The translations under genes were made by a program, and so were the position numbers. Below the pieces are notes generated by a model. The model was given only the letters and a program-made list of their open reading frames with translations. It was not told the origin of the DNA and searched no databases. Positions 54,116-62,005 of a DNA stretch of 64,000 bases are shown one piece after another (positions within the stretch are counted from its first letter, which is position 1; every line of letters starts with the position of its first letter). This stretch comes from Mesobacillus jeotgali (GTDB lineage: Bacteria; Bacillota; Bacilli; Bacillales; Cytobacillaceae): positions 2,660,001 to 2,724,000 of the forward strand of contig NZ_CP109811.1 of the NCBI RefSeq assembly GCF_014856545.2, written 5' to 3'.

Positions 54116-54141
54116 AAAAAGCTCAGAAATCTGAGCTTTTT
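54116..54141. terminator. Terminator after the first YitT gene
   Basis: AAAAAGCTCAG and CTGAGCTTTTT pair around a 4-base loop. Confidence 0.88.
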
Positions 54142-54224
54142 GTTCTCAAACAGGTCTTTTAAACAAGCTGTTTAACTGTACCAGTCAGTTAAAAGCGTTG
54201 CTTTAAAATGATATTTTCCCAGGT

Positions 54225-54758
54225 TCAATTATCAGCTACCAATGAGTACACATTGGTATCATAGGAAAAACCGTCTTGAATCATATAACTCCTCAGAACC
54301 CCTTCTTTTTGAAACCCGAGTTTTAGAAGCAATTCATTCGATTTTTTATTTTCAAGAAATACAACGGCCCCAATCCGTACTAATCCCATTTCTTTCAACC
54401 CATACTCTATAGCCATCCTGATTGCTTCCTTCGCCAGGCCTTGACCCCAATATCCCTGGTTAAGCTCATAGCCAATTTCTGCTCTTCTATGTTTTGGTGA
54501 CACAGCATGAAAGCCAACAGTACCTATGAGGCTTTTTTTGTTTTTTAATTGAATGCCCCATCTTATCCCTTTATTTTCAATAAAGCCTGCCTTGAAGGAA
54601 TGAACCAGACCTCGTGCTTCTTCAATATTCTCGAAGAGTTCTGATCCATAATGCTTCATAACTTCAGTGTTGGAAAAATTGATAAATAAATCCTCAGCGT
54701 CCTCCTCTGTAATTTCCCTAAGAACAAGCCGATCTGTTTCTAAAACTGGAAATTTCAT
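54225..54758 (-). CDS. GNAT N-acetyltransferase (RimJ/RimL-like), second copy
   Basis: A 177-residue acetyltransferase very similar in plan to the one at 2975-3538: LETDRLVLREITEEDAEDLF at the start, GYELNQGYWGQGLAKEAIRM at the acetyl-CoA loop, and KLGFQKEGVLRSYMIQDG near the end. The acceptor is unknown. RBS is GGGGGA. It is a separate unit between the two YitT genes. Confidence 0.87.
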   Translation of the reverse strand: MKFPVLETDRLVLREITEEDAEDLFINFSNTEVMKHYGSELFENIEEARGLVHSFKAGFIENKGIRWGIQLKNKKSLIGTVGFHAVSPKHRRAEIGYELNQGYWGQGLAKEAIRMAIEYGLKEMGLVRIGAVVFLENKKSNELLLKLGFQKEGVLRSYMIQDGFSYDTNVYSLVADN

Positions 54759-54824
54759 ATGTCCCCCATATTAAATAAAATGTTCTTTTTTATTTCTATA
54801 TTAGATACAAAAATCCCTTCAAAG

Positions 54825-54849
54825 AAAGCCACCCTAATTGGGCGGCTTT
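54825..54849. terminator. Terminator after the DUF1292 gene
   Basis: AAAGCC and GGCTTT enclose CCC/GGG around a 5-base loop, next to the stop codon. Confidence 0.7.
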
Positions 54850-54851
54850 AA

Positions 54852-55109
54852 TTAATCTTCCGCAGGTGCGGCGTCAACAGCAATTTGATAGGCATCCAGC
54901 AACTGTGACTTTTCAATGTCGCTATCCAGGCCAACGAGATATTGTTCGCCACCCTGCTCTTCTACTTTCATTAACACTGTTCCTTCTTCATCCCTTAGCA
55001 TCGCGTAGGATTCTCCGTTCATATCAAATAACGCTTCTACTTCGAATTGTCTCTCCCTGCCCCTATCATCTGTTACAGTCACCAGGTCCCTGATTGAATC
55101 ATTCTCCAA
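54852..55109 (-). CDS. DUF1292 family protein (YrzB-like)
   Basis: An 85-residue acidic protein with RDLVTVTDDRGRERQFEVEALF, then SYAMLRDEEGTVLMKVEEQG, a typical DUF1292 beta-sheet pattern. The function of the family is unknown. The TTG at 55109 has GGAGGTGA 6 bases upstream; a longer start is not needed. In other Bacillus, YrzB sits by Holliday-junction genes, which is not the case here. Confidence 0.88.
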   Translation of the reverse strand: MENDSIRDLVTVTDDRGRERQFEVEALFDMNGESYAMLRDEEGTVLMKVEEQGGEQYLVGLDSDIEKSQLLDAYQIAVDAAPAED

Positions 55110-55290
55110 AACGGCTTCACCTCCAAAAATCATCACTATATCTTTCCCTTCCTTGTACCAAATATGATTCTTACAAAGAAGGGCATCGCAAATCGAAATA
55201 CTTAATGAATTTTAAATAAACTTTTAAATTCACTTCTTTATTTTCATCTATATAATATTTTTTACACACTGTATTTTGGAGGCGTCGTTT

Positions 55291-56103
55291 TTGAAGTCAG
55301 CAGGAATTATCATTGGCTCAATCATTGTTTCATTTGCATTCAACTTTTTCCTGATCCCCCACGGCATCATGAGCAGCGGGATTAGCGGTCTATCCATCAT
55401 TTTATCAATGCTCACATCTATTAATACTGGCGTTTACAATTTCCTTTTGAACTTCCCTCTATTAGTTTTAGGATATTTAAAACTGGGACGTAAATTCATC
55501 TTTTATACCATTCTTTCCGTCATCACAATTTCTATCGCTCTTTATGTTATACCGGTGTTTAAGCTTGCAGAGGATCCGATATTATCCTCGATATTTGGCG
55601 GGGCGATCGTTGGTTTGGGAATAGGGATAATCTTCCGTTCATCAGGATCTTCTGGCGGCTTCGATATTATTGGGATGCTTCTGGCAAGACGCAAAGACTT
55701 CCCTATGGGGACACTATTATTCGCGATGAACTCTGTCGTGATTTTATTATCAGGGTTTTTGTTTAGCTGGGATGCAGCCTTGAATACGCTTGTCTCCATT
55801 TTTGTCCTTGGCAAAGTGATCGATAAGGTCCATACACATCACGTTAAGCTAACGTTGATGATCATCACTAGAAAAGGAGAGGAAGTAAAGCAGCATCTCC
55901 TTGGAAATGTCTATCGTGGCGTAACGGTGATGGACTCTGTAGGAGGTTTTTCGAACGAGAGGAGCAACGTCATCATTACAGTCATTTCTCGTTATGAACT
56001 TACAGAAGTTAAAACACTGATAGAAGAAATAGATCCAGAAGCATTTGTCAATATCACTGAAACCCTGGAAGTTATGGGGCTTTTCCATAAAAAACAGCAT
56101 TAA
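55291..56103 (+). CDS. YitT-family membrane protein, second copy
   Basis: A 270-residue homologue of the protein at 53208-54101, with GIIFRSSGSSGGFDIIGMLL at the place of GIVIRYGGSLDGTEIL. About five membrane helices are followed by DUF2179 (SNVIITVISRYELTEVKTLIE). A short GNAT and DUF1292 pair lies between the copies, on the other strand. The TTG start follows GGAGGCG. Confidence 0.9.
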   Translation: MKSAGIIIGSIIVSFAFNFFLIPHGIMSSGISGLSIILSMLTSINTGVYNFLLNFPLLVLGYLKLGRKFIFYTILSVITISIALYVIPVFKLAEDPILSSIFGGAIVGLGIGIIFRSSGSSGGFDIIGMLLARRKDFPMGTLLFAMNSVVILLSGFLFSWDAALNTLVSIFVLGKVIDKVHTHHVKLTLMIITRKGEEVKQHLLGNVYRGVTVMDSVGGFSNERSNVIITVISRYELTEVKTLIEEIDPEAFVNITETLEVMGLFHKKQH

Positions 56104-56110
56104 TTTCATT

Positions 56111-56136
56111 CAAGAAGCTGGAAATACAGCTTCTTG
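56111..56136 (+). terminator. Terminator after the second YitT gene
   Basis: CAAGAAGCTG and CAGCTTCTTG pair around a 6-base loop, followed by a short T-rich tract. Confidence 0.75.
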
Positions 56137-56234
56137 GTGCTTTCTGAATTTTAAAGGAAAAATCATCTTGAATTTTTCACAGATTCATCGTATAATAATT
56201 GAGTCGCTGCAATAAGGTGATTACCAATTCAGTT

Positions 56235-56255
56235 TCATGTCCCAGTAGCTCAGCA
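56235..56255 (+). pseudogene. Truncated 5' copy of the tRNA-Arg gene
   Basis: A 21-base stretch is identical to the 5' end of the tRNA-Arg gene 147 bases downstream, including its first leader bases, and then diverges in the D-loop. No 3' half is seen. The fragment is flanked by CCAATTC (56224-56230) and GAATTGG (56260-56266). The remainder of the gap 56137-56385 shows no gene. Confidence 0.65.
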
Positions 56256-56385
56256 CGACGAATTGGCATCATTGAATTTGCTTCAGCGTACTCATCGAGC
56301 CGCTTCTTGGTTTACTTTCTGAGATGAGGACGGGATATACACTAATCTATTTACTTTCTCAAACTTAAACTTTAATTTTAATCAT

Positions 56386-56459
56386 GTCCCAGTAGCTCAG
56401 CAGGATAGAGCAACAGTTTCCTAAACTGTAGGTCGGGAGTTCGAATCTCTTCTGGGACG
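56386..56459 (+). tRNA. tRNA-Arg (anticodon CCT)
   Basis: A 74-base cloverleaf: acceptor arm GTCCCAG/CTGGGAC, D-arm with AGCTCAGCAGGATAGAGC, anticodon arm ACAGT-TTCCTAA-ACTGT giving anticodon CCT (reads AGG), and T-arm GGAGTTCGAATCTC. The discriminator base is G and CCA is not encoded. A terminator follows 4 bases later. Confidence 0.97.
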
Positions 56460-56462
56460 CTT

Positions 56463-56493
56463 AAACCCTTGATTTTATATCAAGGGTTTTTTA
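56463..56493 (+). terminator. Terminator after tRNA-Arg
   Basis: AAACCCTTGA and TCAAGGGTTT pair around a 7-base AT-rich loop, followed by a T run. Confidence 0.9.
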
Positions 56494-56798
56494 TTTTTCG
56501 CTAAAATCTTTCTTTCCCCCTTTTGAGCTCCGTCTTACCGCTGACGACTGCGAAAGGAAGCAGAAAACTACCGCTTATGAACATTATATTCCCTTTAAAT
56601 AAAAATCACTGCTTCATATTTTTGGTTAAAAAGGCCAAAAAAAAGTTAGTTCAACGGAACTATCTACATCCTTTATGCGTCTATTATATGTGAAGCTCAA
56701 TTTTTTCCTATTAATATACCAATATTTTGTTTTTGGATTAAATAAGTTTGTTTGTGGTATTTATACTCCATAAGCAACTAAGCAAAAGGGGTAGTAAC
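56494..56798. other. Intergenic stretch without recognised gene
   Basis: About 300 bases between the tRNA terminator and the PAP2 gene. It is AT-rich apart from a short GC-richer part around 56520-56580. I see no gene, repeat or clear promoter beyond the ribosome site AAAAGGGG at its end. Confidence 0.6.
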
Positions 56799-57443
56799 AT
56801 GAAAAACAAAATAAAAGATTTGCCATATTTATTGTTATTGCTGATTATGCCAGTACTAGGCTTGATTTATAAGATCTTGAATAACAATCCTCGGGAAGCC
56901 GTAATCCTTTCAACTGATCTAGACGATAAGATACCTTTCCTTCCAGTTTTCATTATACCGTATATCATTTGGTACGCTTTTATTTTAGGTTATCTGGTTT
57001 ATTTCTGGTATAAGGATACACGGGTCTATTTAAAAACATTGACTTTAATTGTTATTGGAGAGTTAGTTTGTTTCGTCATTTACTTCTTCTTCCAGACTAC
57101 TGTTCCCCGACCAAACCTGGTTGGTAATGGAATCCTTATAGAACTTGTCGGCATGATTTACAGCCACGATCAACCATATAATGCTTTCCCCAGTATTCAT
57201 GTATTAACTACATTTGCCATTATTCTTGGCAATATCAATATCCGCAACAAACATATCATTCATTCAATCTTCGTTCCGGTTATGGGTTCGCTGATCATTA
57301 TTTCTACACTGTTTGTTAAACAGCACTTTATACTTGATATGTTCGCGTCCATGTTTTTAACTTCCTTTATTTACGGAATTGTCTTTGAATTAATCGAATT
57401 CAAGGTTGCTGAAAAGTCTGATACAGTTTATGTTAAAGATTAA
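56799..57443 (+). CDS. PAP2-family membrane phosphatase
   Basis: A 214-residue protein with five or six membrane helices. The phosphatase motifs are PYNAFPSIHVLTTF near residue 128 (catalytic His) and LFVKQHFILDMFAS near residue 172 (His and Asp), with an N-terminal motif less clear (TTVPRPN). Relatives dephosphorylate lipids such as phosphatidic acid or undecaprenyl pyrophosphate. The ATG at 56799 follows AAAAGGGG. A terminator follows. Confidence 0.87.
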   Translation: MKNKIKDLPYLLLLLIMPVLGLIYKILNNNPREAVILSTDLDDKIPFLPVFIIPYIIWYAFILGYLVYFWYKDTRVYLKTLTLIVIGELVCFVIYFFFQTTVPRPNLVGNGILIELVGMIYSHDQPYNAFPSIHVLTTFAIILGNINIRNKHIIHSIFVPVMGSLIIISTLFVKQHFILDMFASMFLTSFIYGIVFELIEFKVAEKSDTVYVKD

Positions 57444-57460
57444 AATATCTGCTACAAACA

Positions 57461-57487
57461 AAAGAGCTGCGATTGCAGCTCTTTTTA
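57461..57487. terminator. Bidirectional terminator
   Basis: AAAGAGCTGC and GCAGCTCTTT pair around a 4-base loop between convergent genes. Confidence 0.88.
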
Positions 57488-57505
57488 GCGCCTATGGATT
57501 CAACT

Positions 57506-57958
57506 TTATTCTTTGGTATCCTCTTCGCATCTTACATCAGGTTTAACGGGATATAGTTCTTCAGAAGCTTCTGTTTGGTACTGGTAATTCTTATTCCGAT
57601 ATTCCCTCCCGCCATCTTCGAGAACATTCCCAGCCACATACTTATGAAAGAAGTATTCAAACAAGGCGATTCCAGCGGCTGATATTAGGGATGCCAGCAG
57701 TAGACTCTCTCCGTAAGTTAAACTTTCTCCCAAAATCCAGATGATCATAAAGGCAAGTCCAAAATCTGCTAATGTTGCGATTGTATTGTTCGTTTTTGGC
57801 AAGAGGAACAAGTCTCCAATTACATAAGACGCTAGCCCAAGCACCAGGGAGATCAAAAATACATTGGTAAAAGACATATCATACATCAGGCCAAGAATGA
57901 CATATAGGAGTACCAGGCTGGCAAGGAATTTTACTGCCAGTGCTCTAAGATGTTTCAT
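57506..57958 (-). CDS. YndM-family (DUF2512) membrane protein
   Basis: A 150-residue membrane protein with four helices in the first 105 residues and a hydrophilic C-terminus with TEASEELYPVKPDVR. The plan VKFLASLVLLYVILG, then ASYVIGDLFLLPKTNN and ADFGLAFMIIW, matches DUF2512/YndM of Bacillus. Function unknown. RBS is GGAGGAG. Confidence 0.87.
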   Translation of the reverse strand: MKHLRALAVKFLASLVLLYVILGLMYDMSFTNVFLISLVLGLASYVIGDLFLLPKTNNTIATLADFGLAFMIIWILGESLTYGESLLLASLISAAGIALFEYFFHKYVAGNVLEDGGREYRNKNYQYQTEASEELYPVKPDVRCEEDTKE

Positions 57959-57991
57959 TAAAATCTCCTCCATAAACTAATGTTGTTTCCG

Positions 57992-59359
57992 TTATTTTGC
58001 GCTACTTGCTTTATTCCATACTTTTTTCTGTAAAAATAGAGAAATCATCCCTATTAGCAAGACAAGGATTATACTAATGAAGAAACCCATACGAATGCTC
58101 TTTTCCATGATCGTTCCGCTAACAGCCGCAAGGATAAGGGCTATCCCAACAAAAGAAATGATTTTCCCCCACACTTTTAATTCAAGCAATTTTAGAGCAG
58201 AGATAATGATAAAAGCCCAATTGAATAAAATCAGAATACCAGCGGCTGTGGTAATATACTCATAAATTTTGCCTGGAAGCAGCAAGGCTGTAATGATTGA
58301 TGCAATTAAACCTACCACTGCCAATCCCAGCGATGGAAGGGGAAGCTCTTTCAATTTTTTGATTTTCTTAGCAAAGACCTTTGGAGCATCTCCATCATCC
58401 GCTAACGTAACAAGCAAGGTGGTCACTCCAAACAACGAGGCTGTCATGGTTGAAAAGCCTGCTACGATGATCGCTGCGTTGAACACATGAGGGAAAAAAG
58501 CCAAATTATATGGGTCTAGTGCTGTAACAAATGGGCTTTCTTTATGGTGAAAGGCACCGTGAGCGGCCATTATGACTGCAAGCCCCAAAGCAAGTACGTA
58601 AATGATCACCAGTAAGATAAGCATGATCACCCCCGCTTTTGGAGCATCTTCTTTATTTTTCAGCCTCGTTGCCATCAAGCCGATTACTTCTATGCCTCCA
58701 TATGCATAAAATGCGTAAATTAAAGATGACCAGAATCCCTTAAAGCCTTCAGGAAACAGTTTTTGGGCAGAATTAGGCACAATCACCTGTTTTGTCTCAA
58801 GGTTAAACAAGCCAAATAGAGCTGCTGCAGCTATTAATATAAACATGATGATTGCAGCAGTTTTGATGATGGCTAATAAATCTTCTACCTTGTCAAATCC
58901 CTTATTCCCGGTAAGTACGACACCAATAGATAGGATGGCATAACCGGTAGCAAAAAGCCACAAAGGGACTTTAGGAAACCAGAATTGTGAAAGGATTGAA
59001 AGTGCCGTAAGCTGGGAGCCCATAATCAAGATATTTGAACTCCAGTAATTCCATCCACAGCTGAATCCTGCCCATTGACCATAAGCTTTCTTTGCATAAT
59101 AACAAAACGAGCCTTCCTGGGGATCCTGAGCTGTCATTTTTGCCAATAAATTATAAACGACGTATGTGCCAAAAGCGGCAAGGATGAAAGAAAAGACGAT
59201 GGATGGCCCAGTAATTTTAATCCCAATAGCGGATCCAAGAAAAAAACCAGTTCCAATTGTACATCCAACACCAATCAGTGACAATTGCCACCATTTCAAA
59301 TCTCCTTCTTTTGAGCCGCTTCCACTTCCCGACTTTGATGATGGCAGAAAATAATCCAT
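57992..59359 (-). CDS. Amino acid permease (APC superfamily)
   Basis: A 455-residue transporter with 12 membrane helices. The first helix carries the substrate-binding GVGCTIGTGFFLGSAIGI near residue 30, and KGFDKVEDLLAIIKTAAIIM is conserved among bacterial amino acid permeases. Proton-coupled uptake of an amino acid is expected; which one cannot be told. The ATG at 59359 follows GGAAGGGGG. It ends 33 bases before the DUF2512 gene begins, so the two may be cotranscribed. Confidence 0.9.
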   Translation of the reverse strand: MDYFLPSSKSGSGSGSKEGDLKWWQLSLIGVGCTIGTGFFLGSAIGIKITGPSIVFSFILAAFGTYVVYNLLAKMTAQDPQEGSFCYYAKKAYGQWAGFSCGWNYWSSNILIMGSQLTALSILSQFWFPKVPLWLFATGYAILSIGVVLTGNKGFDKVEDLLAIIKTAAIIMFILIAAAALFGLFNLETKQVIVPNSAQKLFPEGFKGFWSSLIYAFYAYGGIEVIGLMATRLKNKEDAPKAGVIMLILLVIIYVLALGLAVIMAAHGAFHHKESPFVTALDPYNLAFFPHVFNAAIIVAGFSTMTASLFGVTTLLVTLADDGDAPKVFAKKIKKLKELPLPSLGLAVVGLIASIITALLLPGKIYEYITTAAGILILFNWAFIIISALKLLELKVWGKIISFVGIALILAAVSGTIMEKSIRMGFFISIILVLLIGMISLFLQKKVWNKASSAK

Positions 59360-59438
59360 TGCTGTACCCCCTTCCTCAACAAGTATTATCATTCGAGAAT
59401 CAACTGAAATTTATGTATCAACCATTCAGGGCATGAAA

Positions 59439-59466
59439 AAAGTCGAGTCCCCAGGGAATCGACTTT
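59439..59466 (-). terminator. Terminator after the 115-residue gene
   Basis: AAAGTCGA and TCGACTTT pair around a 12-base loop, followed on the minus strand by TTTT. Confidence 0.75.
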
Positions 59467-59473
59467 GCACTAA

Positions 59474-59821
59474 TTATTTCTTGTCTTTTTCTGATTCGGA
59501 GTCACTGCTTAGACCAGTCATTGTGCGATACATCTGAGTGTACATGCTTCCTTGCACGATATTTTCTAAAAAGAACTCACCAATGAGCTTTTTATATTCC
59601 TCATCCTCAAACATCTTTTTGTTTTGCAGCTCCATTTCAGCCAGACCTTCATATGTGGATATCAATGCATAAGTATGGTCTTCACCAGAAATCGGAGATA
59701 AGAGCTCCACCCTGTGGTCATATTGCTCGTTCCGGAAATTTTGTATTAAACGTAAATTTTTGATGCCATCCGGAAATTTATCCTGTTTCATTTCAAAAGT
59801 TTGAATAACAATAACTGACAT
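59474..59821 (-). CDS. Dimeric alpha/beta-barrel (monooxygenase/NIPSNAP-like) protein
   Basis: A 115-residue protein. The pattern MSVIVIQTFEMKQDKFPDGI, NFRNEQYDHRVELLSPISGE, TYALISTYEGLAEMELQNKK is typical of small ferredoxin-like alpha+beta barrels such as NIPSNAP or antibiotic-biosynthesis monooxygenases. No cofactor motif is seen. Function unknown. RBS is AGGGGGA. Confidence 0.6.
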   Translation of the reverse strand: MSVIVIQTFEMKQDKFPDGIKNLRLIQNFRNEQYDHRVELLSPISGEDHTYALISTYEGLAEMELQNKKMFEDEEYKKLIGEFFLENIVQGSMYTQMYRTMTGLSSDSESEKDKK

Positions 59822-59939
59822 ATCCTATCCCCCTGTGATGTTATCGATAGGATTAGACTTTTCCAAAGTTAAACAATCTATACATATACAATTTCTGCTG
59901 CTAACTGAAATTAAATCAAGGTGCGGTACAATATAAAAG

Positions 59940-60770
59940 CTATATTTGCTTTTCAAATAAAGTATTACGATCATTATATTTTGTCATCATTTTTAATAAG
60001 AGAAAATTTAAAATTAAAATGATGACACCTATTAAAGTAAGTAATAAGGGCTTAATGATTAAAAAACCCGTTGCCTGGCCTATAAAGAGAACCATGATCG
60101 GAAGAATCAGGATTCCCCCTAGCTGCTGAGCCTCCTGAAATCCTTTTGCCCTGGCAGAGACGAACACATTTACCAGGATAGTGAGGATTGTGATCATTGG
60201 AACGACCCATAACATCAGGATGAGCCAATTCGCGTTTGGGAAAATCAAATAACCAAACATATTATAAGTTAAGCTTACAGTGATGACTCCAAACAGTAAG
60301 AAACTCACCCAAGTTATAATGATAGATGGAATGAAAGCTGAAAGTACTTTGCCAATAAATAATTCCTTTACAGTAATAGGAGAAAACAACAGTGTTTCCA
60401 TGGTCCGTTTTTCTTTCTCACCAACAAAGCTATGAAGAGCAATCATCATTGCATTAATGGTCGGAATCAGTAAAAATATCGAACCCAGCAGGTAATTCAC
60501 AACTACGAAAATAATTTGGTGTTTCAAACTAGGAAGACTGCCTATCATTTCCCCGCTATTTGTACCTTTTAGGCCCTTTAATACATTGTCCACTAAATCA
60601 ATTAAATCTAGTGACGAAATTGGAACATTCTTAACCAAAAGAATAAAAGCCAGCGGAAAGATCACCGAAAAAATCAGCGGCAACAAGATGAGCCCCAGCC
60701 AAACCTGAGTCGAGCTGGTTATTCCCCTGATATCTTTAGCAGCTACAAGCCATATTAACTTTTTATTCAT
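59940..60770 (-). CDS. ABC-2 type transporter permease
   Basis: A 276-residue membrane protein with six helices. VAAKDIRGITSSTQVW at the start and GEKEKRTMETLLFSPITVKE near residue 120 are the ABC2_membrane (NatB/YhaP-like) signature. It overlaps the upstream ATPase gene by 8 bases, so the pair forms an exporter. The substrate is unknown. The ATG at 60770 follows AGGAGTGG. Confidence 0.88.
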   Translation of the reverse strand: MNKKLIWLVAAKDIRGITSSTQVWLGLILLPLIFSVIFPLAFILLVKNVPISSLDLIDLVDNVLKGLKGTNSGEMIGSLPSLKHQIIFVVVNYLLGSIFLLIPTINAMMIALHSFVGEKEKRTMETLLFSPITVKELFIGKVLSAFIPSIIITWVSFLLFGVITVSLTYNMFGYLIFPNANWLILMLWVVPMITILTILVNVFVSARAKGFQEAQQLGGILILPIMVLFIGQATGFLIIKPLLLTLIGVIILILNFLLLKMMTKYNDRNTLFEKQI

Positions 60771-61674
60771 TGACTCCACTCCTGATCTTAAAATATAAGG
60801 ATTCCAAATCGTTATTTTCAATTTCCACATGGTGTATCCAAAAATCACGGATGATTTTTTGAAGCAACGGAGTTATATGTTCACTTGAAGGCAATAAAAA
60901 CTGCAAAGTATTTTTATCTTTTTTTGAAACTGGATAACCTCCCCATTGAGGTTCAGTTGGCAATAAATTAGTAATAACTTTCAATTCAATTTGACTGACG
61001 TACTTTTTTTGCAGTTCATTTATATTGCCATAATCCGTTATTTTTCCGTCATTCAGAAAAAAGTACTCTTTACATACATGCTCTAATTGGTGCAAGATAT
61101 GTGAACATAGAAATATGGTCGTTCCTTCCCGCACATTTAAATCCTTGAGGAATTTAAGAACCAATTTTATTCCTTCTGGATCAAGCCCATTCGTAGGTTC
61201 ATCCAGAAAAAGGAGTCTAGGTTTATGGAGGATTGCCTTGATGATCCCCAACCTACGCTTCATCCCTGTACTAAATGCACCTACTTTTTTATGCATATGC
61301 TCGGCAAGATCAAATTCCTCTAAGTAAAGGTGAATTTGCTTTAAATCAAAGTTTCCATATAGCTTGGAAAAAAAGATTAGATTGTCTAATCCAGACATTT
61401 CATGATACAGACCCGCATTTTCAGTTAGAATCCCAGTTGCTTTCCTAATCGTATCACCTTCGATTCCCGGGTCCATGCCGAGAATTGACAACTTTCCGTC
61501 TGTTGGGTTGATGACACCGTTCATAAGCCGGATCATTGTTGTTTTCCCAGAACCATTCGGGCCAAGAAGGCCTACAATATCTCCTTCCTTCACGCTCATA
61601 GACACGTTGCTAAGCACCATTTGGTCACCGAAATGCTTTGAGACTGCATCCAGTTTGATTACACTTTGCGACAT
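60763..61674 (-). CDS. ABC transporter ATP-binding protein (CcmA/NatA-like)
   Basis: A 303-residue ATPase. Walker A is GLLGPNGSGKTTMI near residue 35, the signature is FSTGMKRRLGIIKAILHKP and Walker B LLFLDEPTNGLDPEG near residue 150. The extra 80-residue C-terminal domain is typical of NatA/YhaQ-type exporters. It works with the overlapping permease. RBS is AGGGGGTAG. Confidence 0.92.
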   Translation of the reverse strand: MSQSVIKLDAVSKHFGDQMVLSNVSMSVKEGDIVGLLGPNGSGKTTMIRLMNGVINPTDGKLSILGMDPGIEGDTIRKATGILTENAGLYHEMSGLDNLIFFSKLYGNFDLKQIHLYLEEFDLAEHMHKKVGAFSTGMKRRLGIIKAILHKPRLLFLDEPTNGLDPEGIKLVLKFLKDLNVREGTTIFLCSHILHQLEHVCKEYFFLNDGKITDYGNINELQKKYVSQIELKVITNLLPTEPQWGGYPVSKKDKNTLQFLLPSSEHITPLLQKIIRDFWIHHVEIENNDLESLYFKIRSGVNE

Positions 61675-61823
61675 ACTGCTACCCCCTGTGTTTGCTTACA
61701 TCTTTATCATAAGACGGCCGATGTACGAAAAACGTTCAATCAAGATTAAGTTTTTTTTGGTTGATGTTTGGTCGTTGTTCACTAGACCAACATTTCATCA
61801 CATGCTCTTTTAATGAACATAAA

Positions 61824-61851
61824 AAGGGACCAGAATTCACGACTGGTCCTT
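61824..61851. terminator. Stem-loop between the two ABC systems
   Basis: AGGGACCAG and CTGGTCCTT pair, with one G-T wobble, around a 9-base loop. It could end the macB-like operon. Confidence 0.6.
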
Positions 61852-61879
61852 AACCTTATTAGCTTTATTGATGATCTAC

Positions 61880-61966
61880 TTTTCCATAATCTTGCTTTTT
61901 CGGACTCGAATCGGCTGCATTGGTGACCTTTTTTTCCATAATCTTGCTTTTTCAGACGCCAATCGG
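61880..61966. repeat. Two direct repeats, 35 bases, period 52
   Basis: The units at 61880-61914 and 61932-61966 share TTTTCCATAATCTTGCTTTT and a final AATCGG, differing at about four positions. They lie just after the end of the macB-like gene. The rest of the gap 61675-62005 holds the stem-loop above and nothing else recognised. Confidence 0.75.
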
Positions 61967-62005
61967 TATCTATTAATTACCGAATCCCCTGCTTATCAAA
62001 ATTTC

